Assembly (NCBI RefSeq): GCF_002891535.1
Contig: NZ_PDZR01000020.1
Location: forward strand, 21,083 to 85,082
From: Methylocella silvestris
Lineage (GTDB): Bacteria; Pseudomonadota; Alphaproteobacteria; Rhizobiales; Beijerinckiaceae
Direction of reading: 5' to 3'
Length of the DNA stretch: 64,000 nt
In this document: positions 34,025 through 42,102 of the stretch, one piece after another
Layout of the letters: each line of letters starts with the position of its first letter
Numbering within the stretch: the stretch's first letter is position 1
The notes under the pieces: generated by a model
Seen by the model: the letters and a program-made list of their open reading frames with translations, nothing else
What the model was told of the DNA's origin: nothing
Databases searched by the model: none
Position numbers and translations under genes: made by a program

Positions 34025-34960
34025 ATGCGCATACTCGTGGTTGGAGCGGGAGCCATTGGCGGCTATTTCGGCGCGCGTCTCTTGAAGGCAGGCCGTGACG
34101 TGACCTTCCTGACCCGGCCGAGACGCACGGGGCAGCTGGCGACGACCGGCCTCATCGTCAAAAGCGCGTTCGGCGATATCGATTGGCCCGCCCCGCCAAC
34201 CATTTCCGCCGAACGGCTGAGCGAAAATTTCGACCTCATTATCCTGTCCTGCAAGGCCTATGATCTCGACGCAGCGATCGAATCCTTCGCGCCCGCTGTC
34301 GGGCCGAACAGCTTGATTCTGCCGCTGTTGAACGGCATGCGCCACCTTGATGCGCTCGACGGGAGGTTTGGCGCCGAGCAAGTGCTTGGCGGCCTCTGCT
34401 CCATCTCCACGACGCTCGATGATGAGGGCCGGATCCATCATTTCGGCAATTTCCACAATCTGGCTTACGGCGCGCGAAGCGTCGGGCAGGCGGAGCGCAT
34501 CGCCCCCGTTGCCGCGGCGCTCTCGAACGCCGGCTTCGACGAGCGCCGCAGCGACAAAATCGCGCTGGAAATGTGGGAGAAGTGGACGTTCATCGCCGCC
34601 GCTGCGAGCATAACCTGCCTCATGCGCGCCGCCGCCGGCGACATTGCCGCCGCGGGCGCTTCAGACCTTGCCATCGCCATCCTCGATGAATGCGCGGGGA
34701 TCGCCGCCGACAATGGCTATGCGCCACGGGAGCCGTCGATCATCCGCGGCCGCACCATGCTGACCGCGCCGGGATCGGAATTCGTCGCCTCCATGCTTCG
34801 CGACATCGAGCGCGGGGCGCCGATCGAGGCCGACCACATCGTCGGCGATCTTGTGGGGCGGAGCAAAGCCGAACCCGACCCGTTTTCGCTGCTCCGCATC
34901 GCCTATGCGCATCTGAAAGCCTATGAGGCGCGGCGCGCGCGTGAATTTCCGAAGACCTAG
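34025..34960 (+). CDS. 2-dehydropantoate 2-reductase family protein
   Basis: A 311-residue NADP-dependent reductase of the ApbA/PanE family. The N-terminal Rossmann loop is VVGAGAIGGYFGARLLKAG. The middle has LILSCKAYDLD with the expected catalytic Lys region, and the helical C-terminal domain contains EMWEKWTFIAAAASITCLMR. PanE reduces ketopantoate to pantoate in coenzyme A synthesis, but many genomes hold paralogues of unknown specificity, so I leave the symbol blank. The ATG at 34025 has a strong GGAAAGGA element. It starts a plus-strand series of small enzymes, with the DUF805 gene 25 bases downstream. Confidence 0.88.
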   Translation: MRILVVGAGAIGGYFGARLLKAGRDVTFLTRPRRTGQLATTGLIVKSAFGDIDWPAPPTISAERLSENFDLIILSCKAYDLDAAIESFAPAVGPNSLILPLLNGMRHLDALDGRFGAEQVLGGLCSISTTLDDEGRIHHFGNFHNLAYGARSVGQAERIAPVAAALSNAGFDERRSDKIALEMWEKWTFIAAAASITCLMRAAAGDIAAAGASDLAIAILDECAGIAADNGYAPREPSIIRGRTMLTAPGSEFVASMLRDIERGAPIEADHIVGDLVGRSKAEPDPFSLLRIAYAHLKAYEARRAREFPKT

Positions 34961-34985
34961 TTTCAGGCGCGGGAGACAGACAACC

Positions 34986-35366
34986 ATGACCGAATTCTGG
35001 AATTATTATCTGGGCGCCCTGCGCAAATATGCGGTTTTCACAGGGCGCGCCTCGCGTGCGGAGTTTTGGGGGTTTGTCCTCATCTATGTCCTGATCTGCA
35101 TCGCGGCGCTGCTCGTCGATCGCCTGTTTGGGATGAGCGGCGGGGGATCCGGCCTCTTCCTCAGCATCGCCGAGATCGGGCAGCTGCTGCCATTGACCGC
35201 CGTTTCGGTGCGGCGGCTGCACGATACCGATCGCACCGGCTGGTGGCAGCTCTTGATGCTCAGCGGCATCGGGCTGGTGCTTCTCATCTTCTTCTATTCG
35301 GAGCGCGGCGCCCTTGCACCCAACCGCTTCGGCCTTCCGCCGGCAGGAGCGCCGTCCATCCTTTAA
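34986..35366 (+). CDS. DUF805 inner-membrane protein
   Basis: A 126-residue membrane protein of the DUF805 (YhaH-like) family. It begins TEFWNYYLGALRKYAVFTGR and contains ASRAEFWGFVLIYVLI, typical of the family (the GRASR-EFW motif). LPLTAVSVRRLHDTDRTGWW, the RRLHD-x2-R-GWW signature, follows. It has three or four hydrophobic segments. Function is unknown. The start follows an AGACAACC stretch and lies 25 bases after the reductase stop, so it is probably in the same transcript. Confidence 0.92.
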   Translation: MTEFWNYYLGALRKYAVFTGRASRAEFWGFVLIYVLICIAALLVDRLFGMSGGGSGLFLSIAEIGQLLPLTAVSVRRLHDTDRTGWWQLLMLSGIGLVLLIFFYSERGALAPNRFGLPPAGAPSIL

Positions 35367-35420
35367 AGCTGGTGCGCCGAGAAGATCACGAACCCTGCGA
35401 CAGTGTCTAAGGAGCATTCC

Positions 35421-36308
35421 ATGCATATTGCGTTTCTCGGGCTCGGCAACATGGGCAGCGCCATGGTCCGCAATCTTGTGAAAAACGGACATAAAGTCGT
35501 CGCCTGGAACCGCAGCCTTGAGCCGACGAAGCCGATCAATGCGCTCGGCGTCGCCATCGAGCGCACGCCCGCCGAGGCCTGCAAGAACGCCGAGATCGCC
35601 ATCACCATGCTCGCCGACGACGGTGCCGCCGAAGCCGTGACGCTTGGCAAGGACGGGCTGATCGAGGGTCTGGCGGAAGGCGCCGTCCATGTCTCGATGA
35701 GCACCATCTCCGTGGCGCTGTCGGAAAAATTTACCGAGGCGCATGCGGCGCGCGGGCAGCTTTATGCGGCCGCGCCGGTGTTCGGCCGGCCCGAGGCCGC
35801 GGAAGCGCAAAAGCTTACCGTCGCCGCGGCGGGCAAGCGGCAGACGATCGCGAAAATCCGGCCGGCGCTCGAATCGATCGGCCAGAAAATCTTCGTGATG
35901 GGGGAGGAGCCGTCACAGGCCAATCTCGTCAAACTCACGGGCAATTTTCTGATTACCTGTGTCATAGAAAGCCTCGCCGAAGCCTTTGCGCTAACCGCCA
36001 AGGGCGGAATTGAAACGCAGAAGGTTTTCGAGCTGTTGACCGAATCGCTCTTTTCCGCGCCGGTCTACAAGACCTATGGCGGGTTGATTCTAGAAGGCAA
36101 GTTTTCGCCGCCCGGCTTTAAAATGCCGCTCGGCCAGAAGGACAACCGACTGTTGCAGCAGGCGGCGGAAAAGCTCGAAGTGCCGCTGCCCTTCGCCGCC
36201 ATTATCCGCGATCGCTTTCTCGCCGCCAGAGCCAATGGCGACAGCGAACTCGACTGGTCTGCGATCGCCAAACGCGCCGCGGAGGACGCGGGGTTCGAGG
36301 TGAAGTGA
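35421..36308 (+). CDS. NAD(P)-dependent oxidoreductase, 3-hydroxyisobutyrate dehydrogenase family
   Basis: A 295-residue beta-hydroxyacid dehydrogenase. The N-terminal Rossmann motif IAFLGLGNMGSAMVRNLVKN matches the GLGxMG loop. HVSMSTISVALS resembles the substrate-binding segment. The catalytic Lys lies in NLVKLTGNFLI, and GQKDNRLLQQAAE is the conserved C-terminal KD element. This class includes glyoxylate/succinic semialdehyde reductases and tartronate semialdehyde reductase; the substrate is not decidable here. The ATG at 35421 has AAGGAG seven bases upstream. It is 55 bases downstream of the DUF805 gene. Confidence 0.9.
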   Translation: MHIAFLGLGNMGSAMVRNLVKNGHKVVAWNRSLEPTKPINALGVAIERTPAEACKNAEIAITMLADDGAAEAVTLGKDGLIEGLAEGAVHVSMSTISVALSEKFTEAHAARGQLYAAAPVFGRPEAAEAQKLTVAAAGKRQTIAKIRPALESIGQKIFVMGEEPSQANLVKLTGNFLITCVIESLAEAFALTAKGGIETQKVFELLTESLFSAPVYKTYGGLILEGKFSPPGFKMPLGQKDNRLLQQAAEKLEVPLPFAAIIRDRFLAARANGDSELDWSAIAKRAAEDAGFEVK

Positions 36309-36425
36309 GGAGGGGCCGTTGAGGGCGCGCGGGAGCCAAGGAGCACCACGATGCACAACTTCGGCCCCTGTCGGATCCGGCGACGCCCGATCGTCCTTCG
36401 GACTTTGCCAGCAAAGGAGCGTCCA

Positions 36426-36779
36426 ATGCCCTATGTCGATGGTTTCGTTCTCGCCGTGCCGAAAGAGAAAATCGAAGACTATAAGAAGGCGGCTCAGACC
36501 GCCGGCGCGCTCTGGAAGGAATATGGCGCCCTCGCCTTCATCGAATGCGTCGCTGACGACGTGCCCTATGGCGAACTCACCTCCTTTCCGCGCGCTGTGC
36601 AGGCCAAGGAGGATGAAACGGTCGTGTTTTCCTGGATCTTGTATGAGTCCCGCGATCAGCGTGACGCAATCAACGCCAAGGTGATGGCCGACCCGCGGCT
36701 GAAAGAAACCATGGTCAATCCGCCCTTTGACGCCAAGCGCATGATTTATGGCGGATTCCAAACGCTGTTGGAGATTTAG
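36426..36779 (+). CDS. DUF1428 family protein
   Basis: A 117-residue soluble protein of the DUF1428 (YbaA-like, dimeric alpha-beta barrel) family. It begins MPYVDGFVLAVPKEKIEDYK, the usual YVDGFV-PVP opening, followed by LWKEYGALAFIECVADDV and VVFSWILYESRDQRD. Function is unknown; the fold is shared with small monooxygenase-like proteins. The ATG at 36426 has AAGGAG before it. It lies 117 bases after the dehydrogenase and ends the plus-strand enzyme series. Confidence 0.93.
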   Translation: MPYVDGFVLAVPKEKIEDYKKAAQTAGALWKEYGALAFIECVADDVPYGELTSFPRAVQAKEDETVVFSWILYESRDQRDAINAKVMADPRLKETMVNPPFDAKRMIYGGFQTLLEI

Positions 36780-37075
36780 CGGGGCGGGGGCCTCAGGCGA
36801 TCCGTCCCGGAATAGGCGCTCCGCTTACACCCGCCGCTCGCCGTTCAAGTTGAGCGGGGCGCGTTTGCGTTCGGCTGCGAGTCGTCGGCAGAGCGAAATA
36901 TCTCGCTCACTGACGCTGGACGACGATGGCCCATACGGGTGTCGACATGCGGGCTTCTTATTGGAATGGTACGCGGGGGAAGCGGTTCGCGGGGAACACG
37001 CGGAAGCTGCTTTGCCGGCGTCGCTCGCGGAAAAATCCGCCCCCGTAAAATCTTCCGGCCAAAGCCTTTTATGAT
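36780..37075. other. intergenic region before the grr cluster
   Basis: About 300 bases with no gene I can support. An 85-codon minus-strand frame here has no ribosome-binding site and looks random. The region becomes AT-rich toward 37050-37120, where the grrA promoter lies. Confidence 0.4.
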
Positions 37076-37103
37076 TTGACATCAGAAGCCGCAGGTTGAT
37101 TAT
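37076..37103 (+). promoter_or_regulatory. sigma-70-type promoter of grrA
   Basis: A perfect TTGACA (37076-37081) is followed after 16 bases by GATTAT (37098-37103). Transcription would start near 37110, leaving a short leader with the Shine-Dalgarno GAGGGGGG at 37119-37126. The AT-rich block contrasts with its surroundings. Confidence 0.6.
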
Positions 37104-37133
37104 CTTACATTAAAATATGAGGGGGGCTTGCTT

Positions 37134-37535
37134 GTGCGCAACCGGACTCTAGACGCTCTAACGGTACTCCTGCCTGCCGGCGCTCTCGGCGTCTCTGTGG
37201 CGCTGGCCGCGGTTCGCGCCGAGGCGCTTCCCGTTTCAGGCCAGTCCGCCGCCGCCGGCGCTGTCGGCTCCGACGAAGGCATCGCGGCGCGGCTCAAAGC
37301 GATTCGCAATGGCGTTTCGCAAATCATCGGCGATCAGCCGGACCAGCAGCAAAATATGGTCGAAGGCTACCCGAACGTTCTCAAGGCGTGGTGGGGCAAC
37401 GGCTGGCGACGCGGATGGCGCAACGGCGGCTGGCATCCCTGGCGCAACGGCGGCTGGGGCTGGCGCAACGGCGGCTGGGCGCCCTGGCGCAATGGCTGGC
37501 GTAACGGCGGCTGGAGGAATTGGCGCAACTGGTAA
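37134..37535 (+). CDS. grrA: GrrA/OscA-type cyclophane RiPP precursor
   Basis: A 133-residue precursor peptide. Residues 1-30 form a hydrophobic signal-like segment (RNRTLDALTVLLPAGALGVS). A helical leader with QQQNMVEGYPNVLKA follows. Residues 86-133 are a core of Trp, Arg, Asn and Gly with 14 Trp residues and seven W-R-N triplets, mostly spaced as WRNGGW. This is the glycine-rich-repeat substrate of GrrM radical SAM enzymes, which join the aromatic residue to the Asn two residues on, making three-residue cyclophanes. The GTG at 37134 was chosen because GGGGGG lies seven bases ahead; the TTG at 37128 is too close to it. grrM follows 26 bases later. Confidence 0.92.
   Translation: MRNRTLDALTVLLPAGALGVSVALAAVRAEALPVSGQSAAAGAVGSDEGIAARLKAIRNGVSQIIGDQPDQQQNMVEGYPNVLKAWWGNGWRRGWRNGGWHPWRNGGWGWRNGGWAPWRNGWRNGGWRNWRNW
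37389..37532 (+). repeat. W-R-N-G-G-W coding repeats of the GrrA core
   Basis: The last 48 codons of grrA repeat the unit TGGCGCAACGGCGGCTGG with small variations and short inserts (CATCCC, GCGCCC). Third-base changes such as AAT for AAC and CGT for CGC show that the copies are old enough to have drifted while the protein motif was kept. Confidence 0.85.
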
Positions 37536-37561
37536 CCCCACGCCGGGGCCTGGAGAGCGCC

Positions 37562-38764
37562 ATGCTGAATCCGCTGCCAACTGGCCGGCCTGCGCCGATG
37601 ATCGAAACGGTGGTGGTGCAGCCGACCCCGTTCTGCAACATCAACTGCCGCTATTGCTATTTGCCGGACCGCAATCAGAAGGCGCAGATGGAGCTGAGCG
37701 TGATCACCACGCTCTTTTCCAAGATCTTCGCCTCGGGCTGGGCTGCGGACCAACTGACCGTCATTTGGCACGCCGGCGAGCCGCTCGTGCTGCCGGTTTC
37801 CTATTATGAGACCGCCTTCCAGGCGATCGAGGCGCTGCGCCCGCCCGAGATCGTCGTTCGCCATGCGATCCAGACCAATGGCATGCTGCTCACGCCGGAT
37901 TGGTGCGCGCTGTTCAAGCAATGGGACGTCGGAGTCGGCGTCAGCATCGACGGCCCGCAGGCATTGCACGACGCCAATCGCGTGACGCGCTCCGGACGCG
38001 GCACCTTCGCGCAAACCATCGCCGGCCTGCGGCTGCTGCGGCGGGAGAATGTGCAGTTCCATGTCATCTCCGTGCTGTCGGCGGAGAGCTTGCAGTCGCC
38101 TGAAGCGATGCTTGATTTCTATCTTGCCGAAGGCGTCGAGGACATTTGCTTCAATGTGGAGGAATCGGAAGGCGATCACGTCTCCGGCCTCTTCGCCGCC
38201 GCCGACACGCCGCGCCGCTTCCGTGAATTCCTCAGCCGCTTCTGGACGCTCGCGCGCCAAAGCGGGCGGGTGCGATTCATCCGCGAGATCGACGACATGC
38301 TGGAGCGGATATTCCGGCCCGAGAGCTGCGGCATGGGCAATGCGCAGGTCGAGCCCTTCAGCATGCTGAATGTCGGCTGTGACGGGTCGACGTCGAGCTT
38401 TTCGCCGGAGCTGCTCGGCCTCAAGAACGCGGCCTATAATGACTTCATCGTCGGCAATATTTTGACGGACTCGCTTGAGGCCATGCTGGCCGGCGAAGCG
38501 ATGACGGCGATGACGCGCGACATCGCGGCGGGCGTTGAGATCTGCCGCCGATCCTGCGAATATTTTTCGGTCTGCGGTGGCGGCGCGCCCGTCAACAAAC
38601 TTTCAGAAAATGGCGGTTTTTCAAGCGGCGCCACGTCGTTTTGCAAATTGACCGAAATGATCCCCGCCGATCTCGCGCTGGCGGCCTTCGACCAGCTCGA
38701 GCGCACAATGGGCGAACAGGCGCCGCCCACGACCGACATCGCGGCATTGGCGGCGGCCAAGTGA
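37562..38764 (+). CDS. grrM: radical SAM/SPASM cyclophane-forming maturase GrrM/OscB
   Basis: A 400-residue radical SAM enzyme. Cys25, Cys29 and Cys32 in PTPFCNINCRYCYLPDR bind the SAM-cleaving [4Fe-4S] cluster. HAGEPLVLPVSYY is the GGEP-like motif. The C-terminal SPASM domain holds LNVGCDG, EICRRSCEYFSVCGGG and SGATSFCKL, enough Cys for two auxiliary clusters. The best match is the GrrM family that modifies GrrA. The ATG at 37562 is preceded by GGAGAG; a TTG start inside grrA is less likely. No third partner (GrrP) or dedicated exporter is adjacent. The core peptide is thus modified in the cytoplasm and probably exported by its own N-terminal signal. Confidence 0.95.
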   Translation: MLNPLPTGRPAPMIETVVVQPTPFCNINCRYCYLPDRNQKAQMELSVITTLFSKIFASGWAADQLTVIWHAGEPLVLPVSYYETAFQAIEALRPPEIVVRHAIQTNGMLLTPDWCALFKQWDVGVGVSIDGPQALHDANRVTRSGRGTFAQTIAGLRLLRRENVQFHVISVLSAESLQSPEAMLDFYLAEGVEDICFNVEESEGDHVSGLFAAADTPRRFREFLSRFWTLARQSGRVRFIREIDDMLERIFRPESCGMGNAQVEPFSMLNVGCDGSTSSFSPELLGLKNAAYNDFIVGNILTDSLEAMLAGEAMTAMTRDIAAGVEICRRSCEYFSVCGGGAPVNKLSENGGFSSGATSFCKLTEMIPADLALAAFDQLERTMGEQAPPTTDIAALAAAK

Positions 38765-38902
38765 CGTGCGCCGTTTGCGGCTCCAGTGCTGAGTTTGCCG
38801 GAGCCCGTCCCCGGTGGAGAGCCGGGCTCTGTCTAGCTTTCAGTTAGCCGGCGTCCGAGCCCACAAGCTCCGGAAAACCTCAATTCGGACAAAGCCGAGC
38901 TC

Positions 38903-38930
38903 CGCATCACGAATTTCGTGATGCGTTTTC
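38903..38930 (+). terminator. intrinsic terminator downstream of grrM
   Basis: A nine-base stem CGCATCACG/CGTGATGCG with loop AATTT is followed directly by TTTTC. It is 138 bases after the grrM stop and 34 bases from the end of the convergent small gene. A weaker GAGCCCG...CGGGCTC stem lies at 38801-38829. Confidence 0.75.
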
Positions 38931-38963
38931 TCTCGAGACTGAGGCGCCAAGCCCTAGCGGGCG

Positions 38964-39197
38964 TTAATGCCTGCGCAGACGGTGCGTCGGATAGGCGAGG
39001 CGGAACTGGAGATCATTCCAAAAGTCGGCCTCGGCGATGTCGATCGTCCGCACCTCGGCCTTTTGGGGCTCCGCCTTCTCGGTATGAAGGTCAGCCCAAA
39101 GATCAAAGATAGGGGCCTCGACGACTGCTGTATTGTCTCCAGCCTGCGTGCGCGCAGCGCGGCGGCTGGCGAATTGCGAGAAGTTGATCAGTTCCAT
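38964..39197 (-). CDS. small protein of unknown function convergent to grrM
   Basis: A 77-residue protein that I do not recognise. It begins MELINFSQFASRRAARTQAG, then carries two similar elements, IFDLWADLH (about residues 30-38) and DFWNDLQ (about 58-64), separated by a charged linker, and ends in YPTHRLRRH. The ATG is preceded by AAGG at seven bases, and the amino-acid composition is balanced, unlike shadow frames nearby. The paired W-x-D-L elements resemble aromatic-x-Asp sites of cyclophane peptides, so it may be an extra substrate of GrrM. It could equally be an unrelated small regulator. It is not in the grr transcript because it is read from the other strand. Confidence 0.6.
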   Translation of the reverse strand: MELINFSQFASRRAARTQAGDNTAVVEAPIFDLWADLHTEKAEPQKAEVRTIDIAEADFWNDLQFRLAYPTHRLRRH

Positions 39198-39243
39198 AAC
39201 TTAGCCTTATCATCCGAAATCGGCGCCGATGAGCGGATTGCGC

Positions 39244-39285
39244 TTAAAAAATCGGCCAAATCCGCCGTCTCATGACGAATTTGGC
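39244..39285 (-). terminator. intrinsic terminator after the GGDEF-EAL gene
   Basis: Minus strand GCCAAAT ... ATTTGGC with an inner GTC-ATGA-GAC stem, followed by CGATTTTTT. It lies about 110 bases after the stop of the GGDEF-EAL gene and just before the promoter region of the 77-residue gene. Confidence 0.6.
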
Positions 39286-39397
39286 GATAGAATACACGAT
39301 TTCAAGCATTTTGTCGCCCCTCGCGACCAATGGCGCATATCCAGGCTCCAAATCTTCGCGCCTCGGCCATCCTCCGCGAGATCCAAAAGACGCACAG

Positions 39398-41308
39398 CTA
39401 ATGCTTGCGCACGGGCGCGAAACGGGGATCGGCGGTCTCATTCGCCTTCAGCATGGCCGCGATCTTGCGGGCAGGCACCGGGGGGCTGAAGTAAAAGCCC
39501 CGCATTTCCGTGCAGCCTTCGGCGCGAAGCCAGGCGAGTTGCTCGCTCGTCTCAACGCCCTCCGCCGTCGTCGCGACCCCAAGGCTGGAGCCAAGGCCGG
39601 CGACCGCGCGCACGATCGCCATGGAGCCGCCGCCATTGCCGAGTTCGCTCACAAAGGAACGGTCGATTTTGATTTTGTCGAAAGGGAAGGCCCGCAAATA
39701 GCTGAGGCTCGAATAGCCGGTGCCAAAATCATCCGTCGAGACGCTGACTCCGAGACCGCGCAGCCGGTGCAGGGTCGCGAGATTGGCTTCGCTCTCCACC
39801 AGCAGGATGGATTCGGTAATCTCGAGCTCAAGCCTTGAGGCGGGCAGCCCGGAATGGGCGAGCGCGGTCAGCACCGAATGGATCAGATTGCCGCTCTTGA
39901 ATTGCACCGACGACAGATTGACCGCGACCTTGAGGTGGTTCGGCCATTTTGCAGCCTCGGCGCAAGCCTGGCGCAGCGCCCATTCGCCGAGCGGCACGAT
40001 CAGTCCCGTCTCTTCGGCAAGGCCAATGAAGGCGGCCGGCGGAACCATGCCGCGGATCGGATGACGCCAGCGCAGCAGCGCCTCGAAACCGGTGATGGCG
40101 CCCGTCTGCAAGGCGACAAGAGGTTGATAATAGAGATCAAACTCGCTGGCCGCGAGGGCATGGCGCAGGTCGACTTCAAGCCGCCGCCGCGCCTGCGCCC
40201 GCGCGTCCATCTCGGGCTCGAAGAAGCGGCAGGCGCGCCGCCCCTCCTCCTTGGCGCGGTATAACGCCATATCCGCGTTTTTGAGAAGCAGATCCGAATC
40301 GCGCCCGTCGCCCGGCGCCATCGCAACGCCTATGCTGGTTCCGATTTCGACAGAATGGCCCTGGATCACATAGGGCCGGCTCACCACATCCGCGGCCAAA
40401 GAGGCGAGTTTGCTGGCCTCATCGGGTCCGCTGAGGCCGCCGCACAGGAAAGCAAATTCGTCGCCGCCAAACCGCGCCAGCATATCGCCTGGGCGCAGGC
40501 AGGCGCGCAGCCGGTCCGCGACAGCGCGCAAAAGCGCGTCGCCGACCCTGTGGCCAAGCGTGTCGTTGATCGCCTTGAACTGGTCGAGATCGAGATAAAG
40601 GATGGCGAGTTCATCCTGCTCGCAATTGAGGCGCGCCAGGGCCTCGTCGAGCCTTATGCGGAAGAGCGCGCGATTGGGAAGATCGGTCAGCGCGTCATGA
40701 TGCTCAAGATGGGCCAGCCGGGTCTCGGCGCGCTGCTTTTCGGTCACGTCTATGATGGTGACAAGATTTGCCTGACGATCGCGAAAGGTGATCGCGCGGG
40801 AGTGTACGATGACGTCGATCATGCTGCGGTCGGATCTGAGGTGACGGCCGATGCGCTGGTTCGACGCGCTTTCGCGATCGCGCTGTGCAAAGGCCCGCAC
40901 ATCTTCCCAATCCGCCTCCGGCGTAATGTCGAAAGCCGTCATGGCCAGCAACGCCGAAGCCGAAAATCCCCACAGCGCGGCGGCCGCGTCGTTGACGACG
41001 AGAAATCGTAGCGACTCCGGATCGCATAAGGCTGTCGGCATGGGGCTGCCGTGGAACAACAGCCGGAATGACTCTTGAAGCATGGGATCCTGATCGGGGG
41101 GAAGCGTGGCTGACGGGCGAAGAGCGGCGCGGCACATATGGCTAAGCACCTCGAATTCCTGCGCGCGCGGCGATGGTTGAATGAGAGCGCACTTTTGCAG
41201 CCGCGCACGAGCCGTCCCGGTCTTGGCGGGAACCGCGCTCGCGTCAGGCGGCGGGGCCTTTCCGATCGGGTCGGGATCGAGCGTAAGTTTCCTCGTCGGC
41301 GCCGGCAT
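39398..41308 (-). CDS. PAS-GGDEF-EAL cyclic-di-GMP enzyme
   Basis: A 636-residue cytoplasmic signalling protein without membrane segments. A PAS-like domain (about residues 75-190; SESLRFLVVNDAAAALWG-type) is followed by a GGDEF domain with an intact LARFGGDEFAF and an RPGD inhibitory I-site five residues before it. The EAL domain has an intact GFEALLRWRHP, ELEITES, and STDDFGTGYSSLSYL. Both synthesis and breakdown of c-di-GMP therefore look possible. The ATG at 41308 was preferred because GGGAG lies seven bases upstream; a longer reading adds 26 poorly supported residues. It appears monocistronic, divergent from bfr. Confidence 0.92.
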   Translation of the reverse strand: MPAPTRKLTLDPDPIGKAPPPDASAVPAKTGTARARLQKCALIQPSPRAQEFEVLSHMCRAALRPSATLPPDQDPMLQESFRLLFHGSPMPTALCDPESLRFLVVNDAAAALWGFSASALLAMTAFDITPEADWEDVRAFAQRDRESASNQRIGRHLRSDRSMIDVIVHSRAITFRDRQANLVTIIDVTEKQRAETRLAHLEHHDALTDLPNRALFRIRLDEALARLNCEQDELAILYLDLDQFKAINDTLGHRVGDALLRAVADRLRACLRPGDMLARFGGDEFAFLCGGLSGPDEASKLASLAADVVSRPYVIQGHSVEIGTSIGVAMAPGDGRDSDLLLKNADMALYRAKEEGRRACRFFEPEMDARAQARRRLEVDLRHALAASEFDLYYQPLVALQTGAITGFEALLRWRHPIRGMVPPAAFIGLAEETGLIVPLGEWALRQACAEAAKWPNHLKVAVNLSSVQFKSGNLIHSVLTALAHSGLPASRLELEITESILLVESEANLATLHRLRGLGVSVSTDDFGTGYSSLSYLRAFPFDKIKIDRSFVSELGNGGGSMAIVRAVAGLGSSLGVATTAEGVETSEQLAWLRAEGCTEMRGFYFSPPVPARKIAAMLKANETADPRFAPVRKH

Positions 41309-41476
41309 CAAATTGCTCCCTTGCGCATTCGTTCGACGAAACTTGTCAGATGAAAATTGCCTTCCACTGTCTGAGATCAATCGCATTTTAATACGATCCG
41401 AGCCCCAGAGTGTCGCAGGCGCCTCATATGGCGCGCCGAGGCGATATCGACTATGGCTTTATATATCGACAAATGC

Positions 41477-41506
41477 TTGCGCGAGGCTTGGCGCCCCTCT
41501 TATTTT
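41477..41506 (+). promoter_or_regulatory. candidate bfr promoter
   Basis: TTGCGC (41477-41482), 18-base gap, TATTTT (41501-41506). The -10 element overlaps the Irr box that follows, a geometry suited to repression. Confidence 0.45.
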
Positions 41507-41520
41507 AGAATACTTCTAGG
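41504..41520 (+). promoter_or_regulatory. Irr box (iron control element) of bfr
   Basis: TTTAGAA-TAC-TTCTAGG matches the alphaproteobacterial iron-control element TTTAGAA-N3-TTCTAAA at 12 of 14 fixed positions, with the correct three-base gap. It lies 63 bases before bfr. Irr is known to repress iron-storage genes when iron is scarce. Confidence 0.7.
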
Positions 41521-41582
41521 AATAAGGTGGCCATCGCCGCCAGCCTCGCGCTCGACGCAGCTGAAATTTAGGGAGTCTTAAT

Positions 41583-42068
41583 ATGAAGGGTGACGAGAGA
41601 GTCATCGACTATTTAAATCGCAGCCTGCGCAGCGAACTGACGGCGATCAATCAATATTGGCTGCATTTCCGCATCCTGGACAATTGGGGCTTCAAGGATC
41701 TCGCCAAGCAATGGCGCGAGGAATCCATCGAAGAGATGCGCCACGCTGACAAGATCACCGCGCGCATTCTGTTCCTTGAGGGATTCCCGAACATGCAGGT
41801 TCTGGATCCGCTGCGCATCGGCCAGTCGGTCGAGGAGATCTTGTCCTGCGATCTCGCCGCCGAGCTCGGCGCCCGCGAACTCTACACCGAAGCGGCCGAA
41901 TATTGCATCACCGTGCATGACCGCGTGACGAAGGAGCTTTACGACGCACTTCTGATCGACGAGGAACATCATATCGACTTCCTCGAGACGCAGCAGGAGT
42001 TGATTCGGCAGGTCGGCGTGCAGCTCTACAGCCAGAAACACATCGGTAAGCTGTCGGAAGATTTGTAG
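41583..42068 (+). CDS. bfr: bacterioferritin
   Basis: A 161-residue iron-storage protein of the 24-subunit cage type. It starts MKGDERVIDYLNRSLRSELT like E. coli Bfr. Ferroxidase ligands are visible: Glu18, Glu51 and His54 in EEMRHADK, and the late Glu-x2-His in DEEHHIDFLE. Met52 in the same stretch is the heme ligand at the subunit interface. It therefore oxidises and stores iron in the cytoplasm. The promoter carries an Irr-type box, so expression should rise with iron. No bacterioferritin-associated ferredoxin gene is adjacent. Confidence 0.97.
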   Translation: MKGDERVIDYLNRSLRSELTAINQYWLHFRILDNWGFKDLAKQWREESIEEMRHADKITARILFLEGFPNMQVLDPLRIGQSVEEILSCDLAAELGARELYTEAAEYCITVHDRVTKELYDALLIDEEHHIDFLETQQELIRQVGVQLYSQKHIGKLSEDL

Positions 42069-42080
42069 TCTTTATATACG

Positions 42081-42102
42081 CCGCGCCGCTGGAACGGCGC
42101 GG
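42081..42102 (+). terminator. GC-rich hairpin downstream of bfr
   Basis: CCGCGCCG-CTGGAA-CGGCGCGG, 13 bases after the bfr stop, forms an eight-base stem but lacks a T-run. A second weaker stem (GCAAAAG/CTTTTGC, 42126-42158) follows. Either may end the bfr transcript before the convergent chemotaxis operon. Confidence 0.4.

Noticed and set aside
36825..37082. Minus-strand 85-codon frame upstream of grrA
   Set aside because: No ribosome-binding site and random-looking sequence; its start overlaps the grrA -35 element.
37389..37532. Tandem repeat as possible CRISPR or mobile repeat
   Set aside because: The units are in frame, have no spacers and code for the GrrA core peptide.
37520..37561. 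Earlier TTG start for grrM inside the grrA repeat
   Set aside because: The added 14 residues come from the repeat DNA in another frame; the ATG at 37562 has GGAGAG before it.
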